Assembly (NCBI GenBank): GCA_021777685.1
Contig: JAJYDH010000429.1
Span: 1 to 5,473 of the forward strand
Origin: Planctomycetota bacterium
Lineage (GTDB): Bacteria > Planctomycetota > Planctomycetia > Isosphaerales > Isosphaeraceae
Length of the DNA stretch: 5,473 nt
Direction: 5' to 3'
Positions 1-5,473 of this stretch are shown piece after piece. The notes under the pieces are model-generated. The model had not been told where the DNA came from. It did not search any database and worked only from the letters and a program-made list of their open reading frames with translations. The position numbers were made by a program, and so were the translations under genes. Numbering within the stretch: position 1 is the first letter of the stretch; each line of letters opens with the position of its first letter.

Positions 1-3000
1 TGTACGCCAGCGCCACGACCAGGTCGCGGTTGCCGGCGGTCGCCTTGCCGGCGATCGTCCCGCGTTCCTGCCCCGCGCCGAGGTCCCAGAGCTTCACCTC
101 GTCATAAGGCTTCGACGCCGGGCCGGCGGCCTGTGGGGCGGGCTCGGGCTCCTGCGCCGGGGCGGCCTCGGGCGGGGCCGGCGCCGGCACCGGCCCTTGT
201 CCGGGCGGCCTCGGGGCCGGAGCCGGCGCGGGTTCGGCCGGCGCCCCATCGGCCGGTCGTCCCGGCGCGGGCGGATCGAACGGGCTCCGTCCCGGCGGCG
301 GCGGTTGCGGCTCGGCCTGGTCCCCTTCGGCCGGCGCGGTCCTGGCCCTGGCGGGAGGCCGAAGCCCGACGGCGAGGGTCTTGCGGTCGGGCGAGAGGGC
401 CATCGCCCGGACCTTGAGGTTGCCGCCGCCCAGGGAGAGGCGTTCCTTGTTCTCGGCCAGGTCCCAGACCTTGACGATGCCGTCCTCGGACCGGCTGACG
501 AGCCTCGACCCGTTTTCGAGGAAGGCCAGGCTCCGGACGGTGTCGGAGTGCCCCCGGAGCGTGGCCCGCTCCTGCCCCTTCTTCGGGCCGGCGGCGACGT
601 GCGCCGGCGGCCGTTGGCCGGGCGTCATGTCGAAGCGGGTCACGCCCCGCTCGCCCCCGGCGAGGAGGGACTTGCCGTCGGGCGCGAACGCCAGGCAGGC
701 GAGGCCCTCGCCCTCCGAGGCGTCGGCAAGCGTCGGGTTCGAGACGGGCCGGCCGTCGAGCGCGTCCCAGACGAACAGGGCCGGCTCGCCGTCGGCCGCC
801 GAGGCGATTGTCTTGCCGTCGGGCGCGAAGGCCAGGCCCGTGATCGGCCTCCTCGGCCCGCGCAGGGTGAGCCGGGCCTCGCCCGAGTTGGGATCGAGGA
901 GGTGGACCGTCCGGTCGAGCCCGCCGACGGCGAGGGTCCTGCCGTCGGGGCTGAAGGCGATGACGGCGATCGCCCGGGTCGAGGGCTTGAAGATCGCCCG
1001 GAGCTTCTTGCTGTCGGCCACGTCCCAGACCGTCACCGAGCCGTCGACCGAGCCGGCGGCCATCGTCTTGCCGTCGGGCGAGAACGCCAGCGCCCGGATC
1101 GTTCCGGGGGCCCCGGCGTATTCGCGAACCTGGCGGGCGACGGCCCGGTTCCGGAGATACACGGTGGTAGCGATCGACATCGCCCAGTTTCGGCCGTCAG
1201 GGCTGAAGGCCACGGCCCAATCCTCGGCGCCGGCGGTGGGGACTTCTTCCGTCTTCTGGCCATCCGCGACGTTCCAGAGCGTCACGGCGTCCGAGGCCGT
1301 GACGACCGAGAGCGTGGCCAGGGTCTGGCCGTCGGGCGAGAACGCCAGCCGGACCTCGCCGCCATGAAAGTGGATCGGCGGCGTCCGCTCGAGGCCGGTC
1401 GCGACGTCCCAGATCCGGACGAGGTCGTCGGTCGTGCCCGTGGCGAGCGTCTTGCCGTCGGGCGAGATTGCGAGCTGGCGGACCTTTCCTTCGATGTCGG
1501 CAAACGGCCTGGGCGCGAGGCGGGTCGCGACGTCCCAGAGCTTGACCTCGCGGTCGAGGCCGGCGGTGACGAGCGTCTTGCCGCCGGCCTCGAACGCGAA
1601 GGCCCGGATCGGGCCGGAGTGGGCGTGAGGCACGAGCGCCACCGTCTGGCCGCTGGCCGCGTCCCAGCGGCGGACCGAGCCATTGTCGCAGCCCCCGAAG
1701 AGGGACAGGCCGTCGGGCGCGAACGCCAGGGCCCGGACCGGGCCGTCGACGGGGCGGAGGGCCAGCCGCTCGGTCCGCCCGGCCAGGTCCCAGAGCCGGA
1801 CCGAGCCCGCCCGGTCGCCGGAGGCCAGCGTCTTGCCGTCGGGGGCGAAGGCAACGGCGTCGACGGCCTCCTTGTGCCCCTCGAAGCTGTCGACGTACCG
1901 GCCCGAGGGGGCCTCCCAGAGCTTGACCGTGAAGTCGAGCCCGCCGGTGGCCAGCATCTTGCCGTCGGCCGAGAACGCCAGGCAGGTCACGGCGCTGGTG
2001 TGCCGGGCCAGGGTGGCGATCTCGGCCTTCCGGGCGACGTCCCAGAGCGTGACCGAGCCGTCCTTGCTGCCCGAGGCGACGACCTTGCCGTCGGGCGCGA
2101 AGGCCAGGGCGGTGATCGCGCCGAGGTGCCCCTTGAGCTTGTCGATCGGCAGGCCGGAGCCGGCGTGCCAGAGCGAGACCGCCTTGCCGTCGCCGCCGGT
2201 GGCCAGGACCTTGCCGTCGGGCGAGACCGCCAGGGCTCGGACCGGCCCGGCGGGGTCGCGGAGCCGGCCGATGAGCGTCCGGTCGGCCGCGTCCCAGAGG
2301 CTCACGCCGGCCGATTCGGTCGCGGCGAACACCCGCTTGCCGTCGGGCGAGATCGCCACGGCCTCGACCGCGTCGAGGTGGGCCATGACCCGCTTCTCGA
2401 CGGCGACGGGCGAGCGAGGGCCGATCGAAGAGGCCAGCGCCTTCCCGTCGGCCGCGTCCCAGATTCGGACCGAGGCGTCCTCGCCGACGGTGGCGACCAG
2501 GGCCCCGTCGGCGCCGAAGGCCAGGCCCCGGATCGGCCCGAGATGCCCGCGAATCCTCGGCCTCGGGACCGCGATGACATTCGTGCTCGGGTTGATCGAG
2601 GCGAAGAACTCCACGAGGCCCGGCGCCGGCCGGGGGCCCGACCGGTCGGACACCGCCGCGGCCACGCCATGCCCGTCGGGCGCGAAGGCGACCGCCAGGA
2701 CGTCACCATCGGCCTGCCAGCTCTGGAACTGGTCGGGCTGCTGGGGTTGCTGGGGCTGTGGCACGGCGAAACCGACCTGGGCCTCCACGACCGCCACGCC
2801 TCCGCCCGGCAATTCGAGAAACTGCCCGGCCCCCGGCTGTCCGGGGACCGGCGGGGCCGGGATCGGCAGGCTGGGCGGAGGGGCCGGGATCGGCTGCCCG
2901 GTCGCCGGCGGTGCACTGGGCCCGGACCGCCAGAGCCGGACGGTCCGGTCGAGCCCGCCCGAGGCCACGGCCAGGCCGTCGGTCGAGAACGCCACGCACA

Positions 3001-3655
3001 GGGCCGCCGCGTCGTGGTGGCCCAGCGCCTTCCGCTCCTTGCCCTCGGCCACGTCCCAGAGCCGGATCGAATGGTCCAGGCTCGCCGAGGCGAGCGTCTT
3101 GCCGTCGGGCGCGAACGCCAGGCCGCGGATTCCCTGCTCGTGCCCCTTGAGCGTCCGGGAGAGCGTCCGACCGGCGACGTCCCAGAGCCGGATGACCGTG
3201 TCGAGCCCGCCCGAGGCGATGAGCTTGCCGTCGGGGGCGAACGCCAGGGCCTCGACGGGCCCCGAGTGCCCCTTGAGCTTGGCCAGGGGCGTGCCCTTCG
3301 CCGCGTCCCAGAGCCGGACCGTCCGGTCCTGGCCGCCGGTGGCGACGACCCGGCCGTCGGGCGAGATCGCGACGGCGAGGACCTTGCCATCGTGCCCGGC
3401 GAGGTCGGCCCGGTGTTTGAGCCGGTTCTCGGCCAGGTCCCAGACCTTGGCCAGGCCGTCGGCGCAGGCCGTGGCGAGCGTCCCACCGTCGCGGGCCATC
3501 GCCACGGCGACGACCTCGCCGGTGTGCCCCTTGAGGTCGACCGGGTCCGGCTTCCAGTCCTGGGCCGATGTCGAAGCGGTCAGCGCCGCCGCCGCCAGGA
3601 GCCAGGCCGCCGCGAGCCGCAGCCGACCGACCCCGAACCTGCCGTCCGGTCGCAT
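1..3655 (-). CDS. Secreted multi-propeller WD40-repeat protein (3' end outside window)
   Basis: One open frame of 1218 codons runs from the ATG at 3655 to the window edge with no stop or frameshift, so the C-terminus is missing. Residues 1-31 look like a Sec signal peptide. About 23 WD40 blades follow, most showing GH near the start, a central (A/S)PDGK turn and a closing LWD/IWD/VWD; spacing is often exactly 42 residues (for example GH-type starts at 467, 509, 551 and 593). Blades 1-5 span residues 42-242 and blades 6-22 span 318-1065. Blade 23 (about 1080-1191) is split by a Pro/Ala-rich insert, and a further blade begins at about 1211. WD40 propellers are protein-interaction scaffolds with no catalysis of their own. 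The specific role is unknown and no enzymatic domain is visible. The start is supported by the signal peptide and by GGAGG eight bases upstream. It lies 219 bases downstream of a di-haem cytochrome gene on the same strand. Blades 6, 16, 17, 19, 21 and 23 are degenerate. Confidence 0.93.
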   Translation of the reverse strand, partial: MRPDGRFGVGRLRLAAAWLLAAAALTASTSAQDWKPDPVDLKGHTGEVVAVAMARDGGTLATACADGLAKVWDLAENRLKHRADLAGHDGKVLAVAISPDGRVVATGGQDRTVRLWDAAKGTPLAKLKGHSGPVEALAFAPDGKLIASGGLDTVIRLWDVAGRTLSRTLKGHEQGIRGLAFAPDGKTLASASLDHSIRLWDVAEGKERKALGHHDAAALCVAFSTDGLAVASGGLDRTVRLWRSGPSAPPATGQPIPAPPPSLPIPAPPVPGQPGAGQFLELPGGGVAVVEAQVGFAVPQPQQPQQPDQFQSWQADGDVLAVAFAPDGHGVAAAVSDRSGPRPAPGLVEFFASINPSTNVIAVPRPRIRGHLGPIRGLAFGADGALVATVGEDASVRIWDAADGKALASSIGPRSPVAVEKRVMAHLDAVEAVAISPDGKRVFAATESAGVSLWDAADRTLIGRLRDPAGPVRALAVSPDGKVLATGGDGKAVSLWHAGSGLPIDKLKGHLGAITALAFAPDGKVVASGSKDGSVTLWDVARKAEIATLARHTSAVTCLAFSADGKMLATGGLDFTVKLWEAPSGRYVDSFEGHKEAVDAVAFAPDGKTLASGDRAGSVRLWDLAGRTERLALRPVDGPVRALAFAPDGLSLFGGCDNGSVRRWDAASGQTVALVPHAHSGPIRAFAFEAGGKTLVTAGLDREVKLWDVATRLAPRPFADIEGKVRQLAISPDGKTLATGTTDDLVRIWDVATGLERTPPIHFHGGEVRLAFSPDGQTLATLSVVTASDAVTLWNVADGQKTEEVPTAGAEDWAVAFSPDGRNWAMSIATTVYLRNRAVARQVREYAGAPGTIRALAFSPDGKTMAAGSVDGSVTVWDVADSKKLRAIFKPSTRAIAVIAFSPDGRTLAVGGLDRTVHLLDPNSGEARLTLRGPRRPITGLAFAPDGKTIASAADGEPALFVWDALDGRPVSNPTLADASEGEGLACLAFAPDGKSLLAGGERGVTRFDMTPGQRPPAHVAAGPKKGQERATLRGHSDTVRSLAFLENGSRLVSRSEDGIVKVWDLAENKERLSLGGGNLKVRAMALSPDRKTLAVGLRPPARARTAPAEGDQAEPQPPPPGRSPFDPPAPGRPADGAPAEPAPAPAPRPPGQGPVPAPAPPEAAPAQEPEPAPQAAGPASKPYDEVKLWDLGAGQERGTIAGKATAGNRDLVVALAY
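110..361 (-). other. Pro/Ala-rich insertion inside WD40 blade 23
   Basis: Residues 1099-1182 are almost entirely Pro, Ala, Gly, Glu, Gln and Arg, including PQPPPPGR and EPAPAPAPRP. They sit between the strand TLAVG (about 1093-1097) and the closing strand VKLWDL (1187-1192), which normally lie only a few residues apart in one blade. The insertion is therefore in an intra-blade loop, not between blades. It is likely disordered and exposed on a propeller face or edge. It stays in frame with the repeats on both sides. Confidence 0.75.
368..2704 (-). repeat. WD40 repeats 6-22 and first half of 23 (second block)
   Basis: Residues 318-1096 carry seventeen further blades plus the first half of another. 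Well-formed closings include IWD (398-400), LWD (453-455), LWD (537-539), LWD (621-623), LWD (706-708), IWD (748-750), VWD (876-878), VWD (962-964) and VWD (1063-1065). Degenerate blades are 6 (ends LVEFF near 351), 16 (LWN), 17 (VYLRN), 19 (LLD) and 21 (RFD). At DNA level the antisense of the PDGK turn recurs as CTTGCCGTCGG at about 126-base spacing. The number suggests two or more seven-bladed rings in this part, which is inference. Confidence 0.88.
2705..2929 (-). other. Pro/Gln-rich linker between WD40 blocks
   Basis: Residues 243-317 break the blade pattern. The first part (about 245-276) is dominated by proline with Ala and Gly and contains PIPAPP twice. A short non-repetitive stretch with valines and Gly-Gly-Gly follows (about 279-298), and then a Pro/Gln run (PQPQQPQQP, 299-307). 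It is probably a flexible, disordered spacer, possibly carrying one short beta element. No known domain was recognised. Confidence 0.7.
2930..3532 (-). repeat. WD40 repeats 1-5 (first block)
   Basis: Residues 42-242 hold five consecutive WD40 blades with start motifs near residues 43, 87, 129, 171 and 212, and closing motifs VWD, LWD, LWD, LWD and LWR. Repeats 3 and 4 are exactly 42 residues (126 bases) apart. Five blades alone would not normally close a propeller, so this block probably completes its ring with blades after the proline-rich linker (inference). Confidence 0.88.
3563..3655 (-). other. Signal peptide of the WD40 protein
   Basis: Residues 1-31 have the Sec pattern. A short arginine-bearing N-region (R2, R6, R11, R13) is followed by a hydrophobic core rich in Ala, Leu and Trp (about 14-25) and a small-residue region ending S-T-S-A before Q32. 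The likely cleavage is after A31, with T29 at -3 and A31 at -1. There is no cysteine for a lipobox, so a soluble periplasmic or exported protein is expected rather than a lipoprotein. The exact cleavage site is a judgement by eye. Confidence 0.8.
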
Positions 3656-3663
3656 GCGCCGAG

Positions 3664-3668
3664 CCTCC
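3664..3668 (-). promoter_or_regulatory. Ribosome binding site of the WD40 gene
   Basis: The minus strand reads GGAGG here, with eight bases between it and the ATG at 3655. This is ideal Shine-Dalgarno spacing and fixes the start, which also gives a clean signal peptide. The frame stays open upstream of this ATG, so the site is what decides the start. No convincing -35/-10 promoter was recognised in the gap upstream. Confidence 0.75.
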
Positions 3669-3719
3669 GTCCAGGGGTGGATTCGAGTGAAGATGGGCCG
3701 ACGGGCGCCCCCTCTGCCT

Positions 3720-3740
3720 CCCTCTCCCTCGGGGAGAGGG
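3720..3740. repeat. Hairpin in REP-like copy 1
   Basis: CCCTCTCCC (3720-3728) and GGGAGAGGG (3732-3740) form a perfect 9-bp stem around a three-base TCG loop. There is no T run on either side, so it is not a canonical intrinsic terminator. Confidence 0.8.
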
Positions 3741-3827
3741 CCGGGGTGAGGGGCGTCGCCGGGCGAGTGACATCGAAACGGCCCTACTTCGAGGCCCCGC
3801 CGGTGATGCGATGCCCCTCACCCCCGG

Positions 3828-3850
3828 CCCCTCTCCCCGAGGGAGAGGGG
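3828..3850. repeat. Hairpin in REP-like copy 2, just downstream of the cytochrome gene
   Basis: CCCCTCTCCC (3828-3837) and GGGAGAGGGG (3841-3850) form a perfect 10-bp stem with a three-base CGA loop. It lies 24 bases past the stop codon of the di-haem oxidoreductase gene in the direction of transcription. This placement would suit protection or partial termination of that transcript, but no T tract follows, so a terminator role is uncertain. Confidence 0.75.
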
Positions 3851-3874
3851 AGGCAAACCGTCAGCGAAGCCGAC

Positions 3875-5473
3875 TCAGATGCCGGCCCCATCCCCCGCGC
3901 GGGCGATCTGGCGTTTTCCGGCGTCCTGGCCCGGGGCGACGAGCGACTTGAGGAAGGCCTCGACCTGGAGCCGCTCGGTCGGCGAGAGCTGGAAGAACTT
4001 CTGCGCCGAGCCGCTCGCCTGGCCGCCGTGAAGGGCGACGGCCTGTTCGAGGGTCTGGGCCCGGCCGTCGTGGAGGTACGGGCCGGAGTCGCGGAAGCCC
4101 CAGAGCGGCGGGGTCCGCCATTCCTTCTTGCCGGCCGACTTCCGCTCCTGCGGCTGGCCCGGCTTCGGCTGGGGTTGAGGCTGGCCGTTCTCGGCGAGCA
4201 GCGGGACGAGCGGCTCGTCGGTCCCGTCCTCGGAGCCGTCGTAGGAGCCGCTGTCGGCCATCTCGTCGCCCATCTCGTGGACCAGGAGGTCGCTATAGAG
4301 CCCCTCGACCTCGCCGAGCTTCGCGACGTGGCAGCCGGCGCAGCCGACCGAGGCGAAGGCCGCCTTGCCGGCGCCGAGGAACCTGGCCTCGGCGGCGGAG
4401 GTGGTCGCCCGCTCGACCGGCCGGGGGATGCTCCGGACGTAGGCGACGAGCGAGGCGCACTCGTCGGCGCTCAGGTCGAGGCCCGGCCCCTTGTAGCGGG
4501 GGGCCTGCGGGGTGATCGCCTGCGAGTGGCCCGGCACTTCGAGCCCGACCTCGACGGCGCAGGCGTTGAGGACGAAGTCCTCCGAGTTCGCCGTCTGCCC
4601 CTTCCACCCCAGCCGACCGATCCGGCCGTCCTTGACCCGGGCGGGCCGGCCGGCGATCTCGGGCGTCTCCTTCGCCTGCTGCTTCGCGACCGCGACGATG
4701 GCCGTCTCGGGGATGGCGTCGATCAGCCCGAGGCCGAACAGGGGGGTCGGGTTGCGCTGCGACCGGCTGACGTTGAACGGCCCGACGTTGATCGTCCCGC
4801 CCGTGCCGACGCGGTTCGCCGCGACGGCCGCCCGGACTTCGTTCATCCGGGACATGGCCGCGTTGAGTTGCGCCTCCAGATTCCGCGGGCGCGGGCCGCC
4901 ATTGGTCCGGTTGATGAGGGCTCCGAGTTCGTTGGGGAGGACCACGGCCTGGTTCACGGAATCGACGGTCACGAACGAGATGGCCCCCATGTTCACGATC
5001 GTCCCGGGCGCCGCCCCATTGCCGAGGAGCTTCGACCGGAAGGCGTCGTAGCCCGGGTCGGTGCCGAACTTGTGGAGGACGACGGTCTTGCTCGTCCGGA
5101 ACCCGGGATGGAGGGAGAACAGCGGTTCGAGCTGGTCGGCCGAAGGGGGCGGGCAGGCCCCGCCCGGCGCGACGGCCGGGGCCGCGAACGCCGCCGTCGG
5201 CTCGGCCGGCGGAGGCGCGATCTGCGGGACGGGGTTGTTCATGAAGTTGACATTGCGCGAGGCGCTCAGGATGTCGATGTTCTTGCTGACCGGCCCCGCG
5301 CCGCCGGACCCGCCCGAGTTGTGGCAGGCGACGCACGACGAGTCGTTGAACGCCGGCCCGAGCCCGTCGCCGCCGTGGCCCCTGGGGTCGTTGGGCATCC
5401 ACTCGCGGTTGAAGATCTCGTAGCCCGCCGCCGCCGGATCGGCCTTCGCCGCATCCTTCCAGCCGGCCAGAGC
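3875..5473 (-). CDS. Di-haem oxidoreductase, DUF1111/DHOR family (5' end outside window)
   Basis: The frame enters from the window edge and ends at the TGA at 3875-3877, giving 532 residues without the N-terminus. The ATG at 5398 is not the start: the 25 codons upstream are open and continue the family pattern (GYEIFNREW before MPNDP). Counting from the window edge, haem site 1 is CVACH at 47-51, preceded by GLGPAFNDSS, and haem site 2 is CAGCH at 378-382. Other family signatures are GLGLIDAIPE (247-256), WRTPPLWGF (452-460), YLHDGRA (466-472) and LHGGQA (481-486), then an FLKSL helix near the end. The family (PF06537, putative peroxidase/thiol oxidoreductase) is related to MauG/CcpA-type di-haem cytochromes and acts in the periplasm; its substrate is unsettled. 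Variable Pro-rich (86-112) and acidic/Pro-Gln (414-450) segments are present. The signal peptide should lie beyond the window. The WD40 gene follows on the same strand. Family identity is firm; the reaction is not. Confidence 0.93.
   Translation of the reverse strand, partial: ALAGWKDAAKADPAAAGYEIFNREWMPNDPRGHGGDGLGPAFNDSSCVACHNSGGSGGAGPVSKNIDILSASRNVNFMNNPVPQIAPPPAEPTAAFAAPAVAPGGACPPPSADQLEPLFSLHPGFRTSKTVVLHKFGTDPGYDAFRSKLLGNGAAPGTIVNMGAISFVTVDSVNQAVVLPNELGALINRTNGGPRPRNLEAQLNAAMSRMNEVRAAVAANRVGTGGTINVGPFNVSRSQRNPTPLFGLGLIDAIPETAIVAVAKQQAKETPEIAGRPARVKDGRIGRLGWKGQTANSEDFVLNACAVEVGLEVPGHSQAITPQAPRYKGPGLDLSADECASLVAYVRSIPRPVERATTSAAEARFLGAGKAAFASVGCAGCHVAKLGEVEGLYSDLLVHEMGDEMADSGSYDGSEDGTDEPLVPLLAENGQPQPQPKPGQPQERKSAGKKEWRTPPLWGFRDSGPYLHDGRAQTLEQAVALHGGQASGSAQKFFQLSPTERLQVEAFLKSLVAPGQDAGKRQIARAGDGAGI
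4124..4234 (-). other. Acidic then Pro/Gln/Lys-rich linker in the cytochrome
   Basis: Between the second haem region and the WRTPPLWGF signature, an acidic stretch (GSEDGTDEP) is followed by a QPQPQPKPGQPQ run and a basic end (RKSAGKK). The family is variable in length here. The segment is probably a surface loop without catalytic function. Confidence 0.65.
4328..4342 (-). other. Haem c attachment motif 2 (CAGCH)
   Basis: The codons for C-A-G-C-H mark the C-terminal cytochrome c domain. They sit in the context F-A-S-V-G before and V-A-K-L-G after, followed by LYSDLLVHEMGDEMAD, as expected for the second haem site of the family. Confidence 0.93.
5321..5335 (-). other. Haem c attachment motif 1 (CVACH)
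   Basis: The codons for C-V-A-C-H give covalent thioether attachment of the N-terminal haem, with the histidine as proximal ligand. The preceding GLGPAFNDSS and following N-S-G-G are typical of the first haem site of DUF1111 proteins. Confidence 0.93.

Larger units (their letters stand above)
3716..3854. repeat. BIME-like pair of inverted REP-type repeats
   Basis: Two copies of a GC-rich palindromic element face each other in the gap between the genes: 3716-3754 (39 bases) and 3813-3854 (42 bases), separated by 58 bases. The reverse complement of the second matches the first across its whole length except for three single-base length differences, all in C or G runs; similarity continues a few bases inward (GGGGCGTCGC against GGGGCATCGC). 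Each copy has its own hairpin. Related CCCTCACCCC...CCCTCTCCC elements are common as dispersed intergenic repeats in GC-rich bacteria (general knowledge). It might affect mRNA stability or termination between the genes. Confidence 0.8.

Noticed and set aside
133..417. Plus-strand open frame of 94 codons rich in Ala, Pro and Arg
   Set aside because: It is antisense to the Pro/Ala-rich insertion of the WD40 protein. Its low complexity comes from the GC-rich repeat.
381..1367. Plus-strand open frame of 328 codons
   Set aside because: It is antisense to WD40 blades about 17-23 and has the same LPSG(A/E)(K/N)A shadow pattern. Long antisense frames are expected at this GC content.
1..3655. Tandem repeats as a CRISPR array
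   Set aside because: The periodic sequence is the coding signature of WD40 blades, with imperfect repeats of about 126 bases and an uninterrupted reading frame.
1683..3749. Plus-strand open frame of 688 codons
   Set aside because: It is fully antisense to the WD40 gene. Its protein is a repetitive Ser/Pro/Arg/Ala-rich shadow of the repeats (recurring LPSGAKA is the PDGK codons read backwards), with no domain or ribosome binding site.
2302..3821. Overlapping minus-strand frames at 2302-3486 and 2703-3821
   Set aside because: They lie in the other two frames of the WD40 gene and encode Arg/Pro/Ala/Gly-rich sequence without domains. The second also reads through the intergenic REP-like repeat.
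3716..3854. Inverted repeat as insertion-sequence ends or a canonical rho-independent terminator
   Set aside because: There is no transposase frame between the copies (58 bases only) and no target duplication was seen. Neither hairpin is followed by a T tract on either strand. A REP/BIME-type element fits better.
5396..5398. ATG at 5398 as the start of the oxidoreductase
   Set aside because: The frame is open upstream to the window edge and encodes sequence fitting the family (GYEIFNREW). The short form would also lack any signal peptide, which a c-type cytochrome requires.
3861..5454. Minus-strand frames at 3861-4121, 4293-5402 and 5266-5454, and plus-strand frames at 4512-5051 and 5061-5423
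   Set aside because: All overlap the di-haem oxidoreductase in wrong frames or antisense. Only the oxidoreductase frame has the CxxCH motifs and family signatures.

Overview
The window is very GC-rich, with strong G/C bias at third codon positions. It carries two genes, both on the minus strand, and both run off the window. A long secreted WD40-repeat protein lies next to a di-haem oxidoreductase of the DUF1111/DHOR type with planctomycete-style inserts. Together with a REP-like intergenic repeat, this suggests a planctomycete, most likely of the Isosphaeraceae type (inference from protein style, not from a marker gene).

Reading in the direction of transcription (right to left): positions 5473-3875 hold the C-terminal 532 residues of a periplasmic di-haem c-type cytochrome with two CxxCH motifs. 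The ATG at 5398 is internal, because the frame and family similarity continue to the window edge. Positions 3874-3656 are a 219-base gap filled largely by two inverted copies of a CCCTCTCCC/GGGAGAGGG hairpin repeat, arranged like a BIME. Positions 3655-1 are one uninterrupted reading frame of 1218 codons with a good ribosome binding site, a signal peptide, about 23 WD40 blades and two proline-rich segments. It has no stop in the window, so its C-terminus lies beyond position 1.

Both proteins appear to be exported. They could form a unit in which a redox enzyme is paired with a large beta-propeller scaffold, but only adjacency and shared orientation support this. No RNA gene, CRISPR array, transposase or prophage signal was found. 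The region is ordinary in gene types. The points worth a second look are the blade architecture, the proline-rich insertion inside a blade, the internal DNA repeats and the intergenic inverted repeat.
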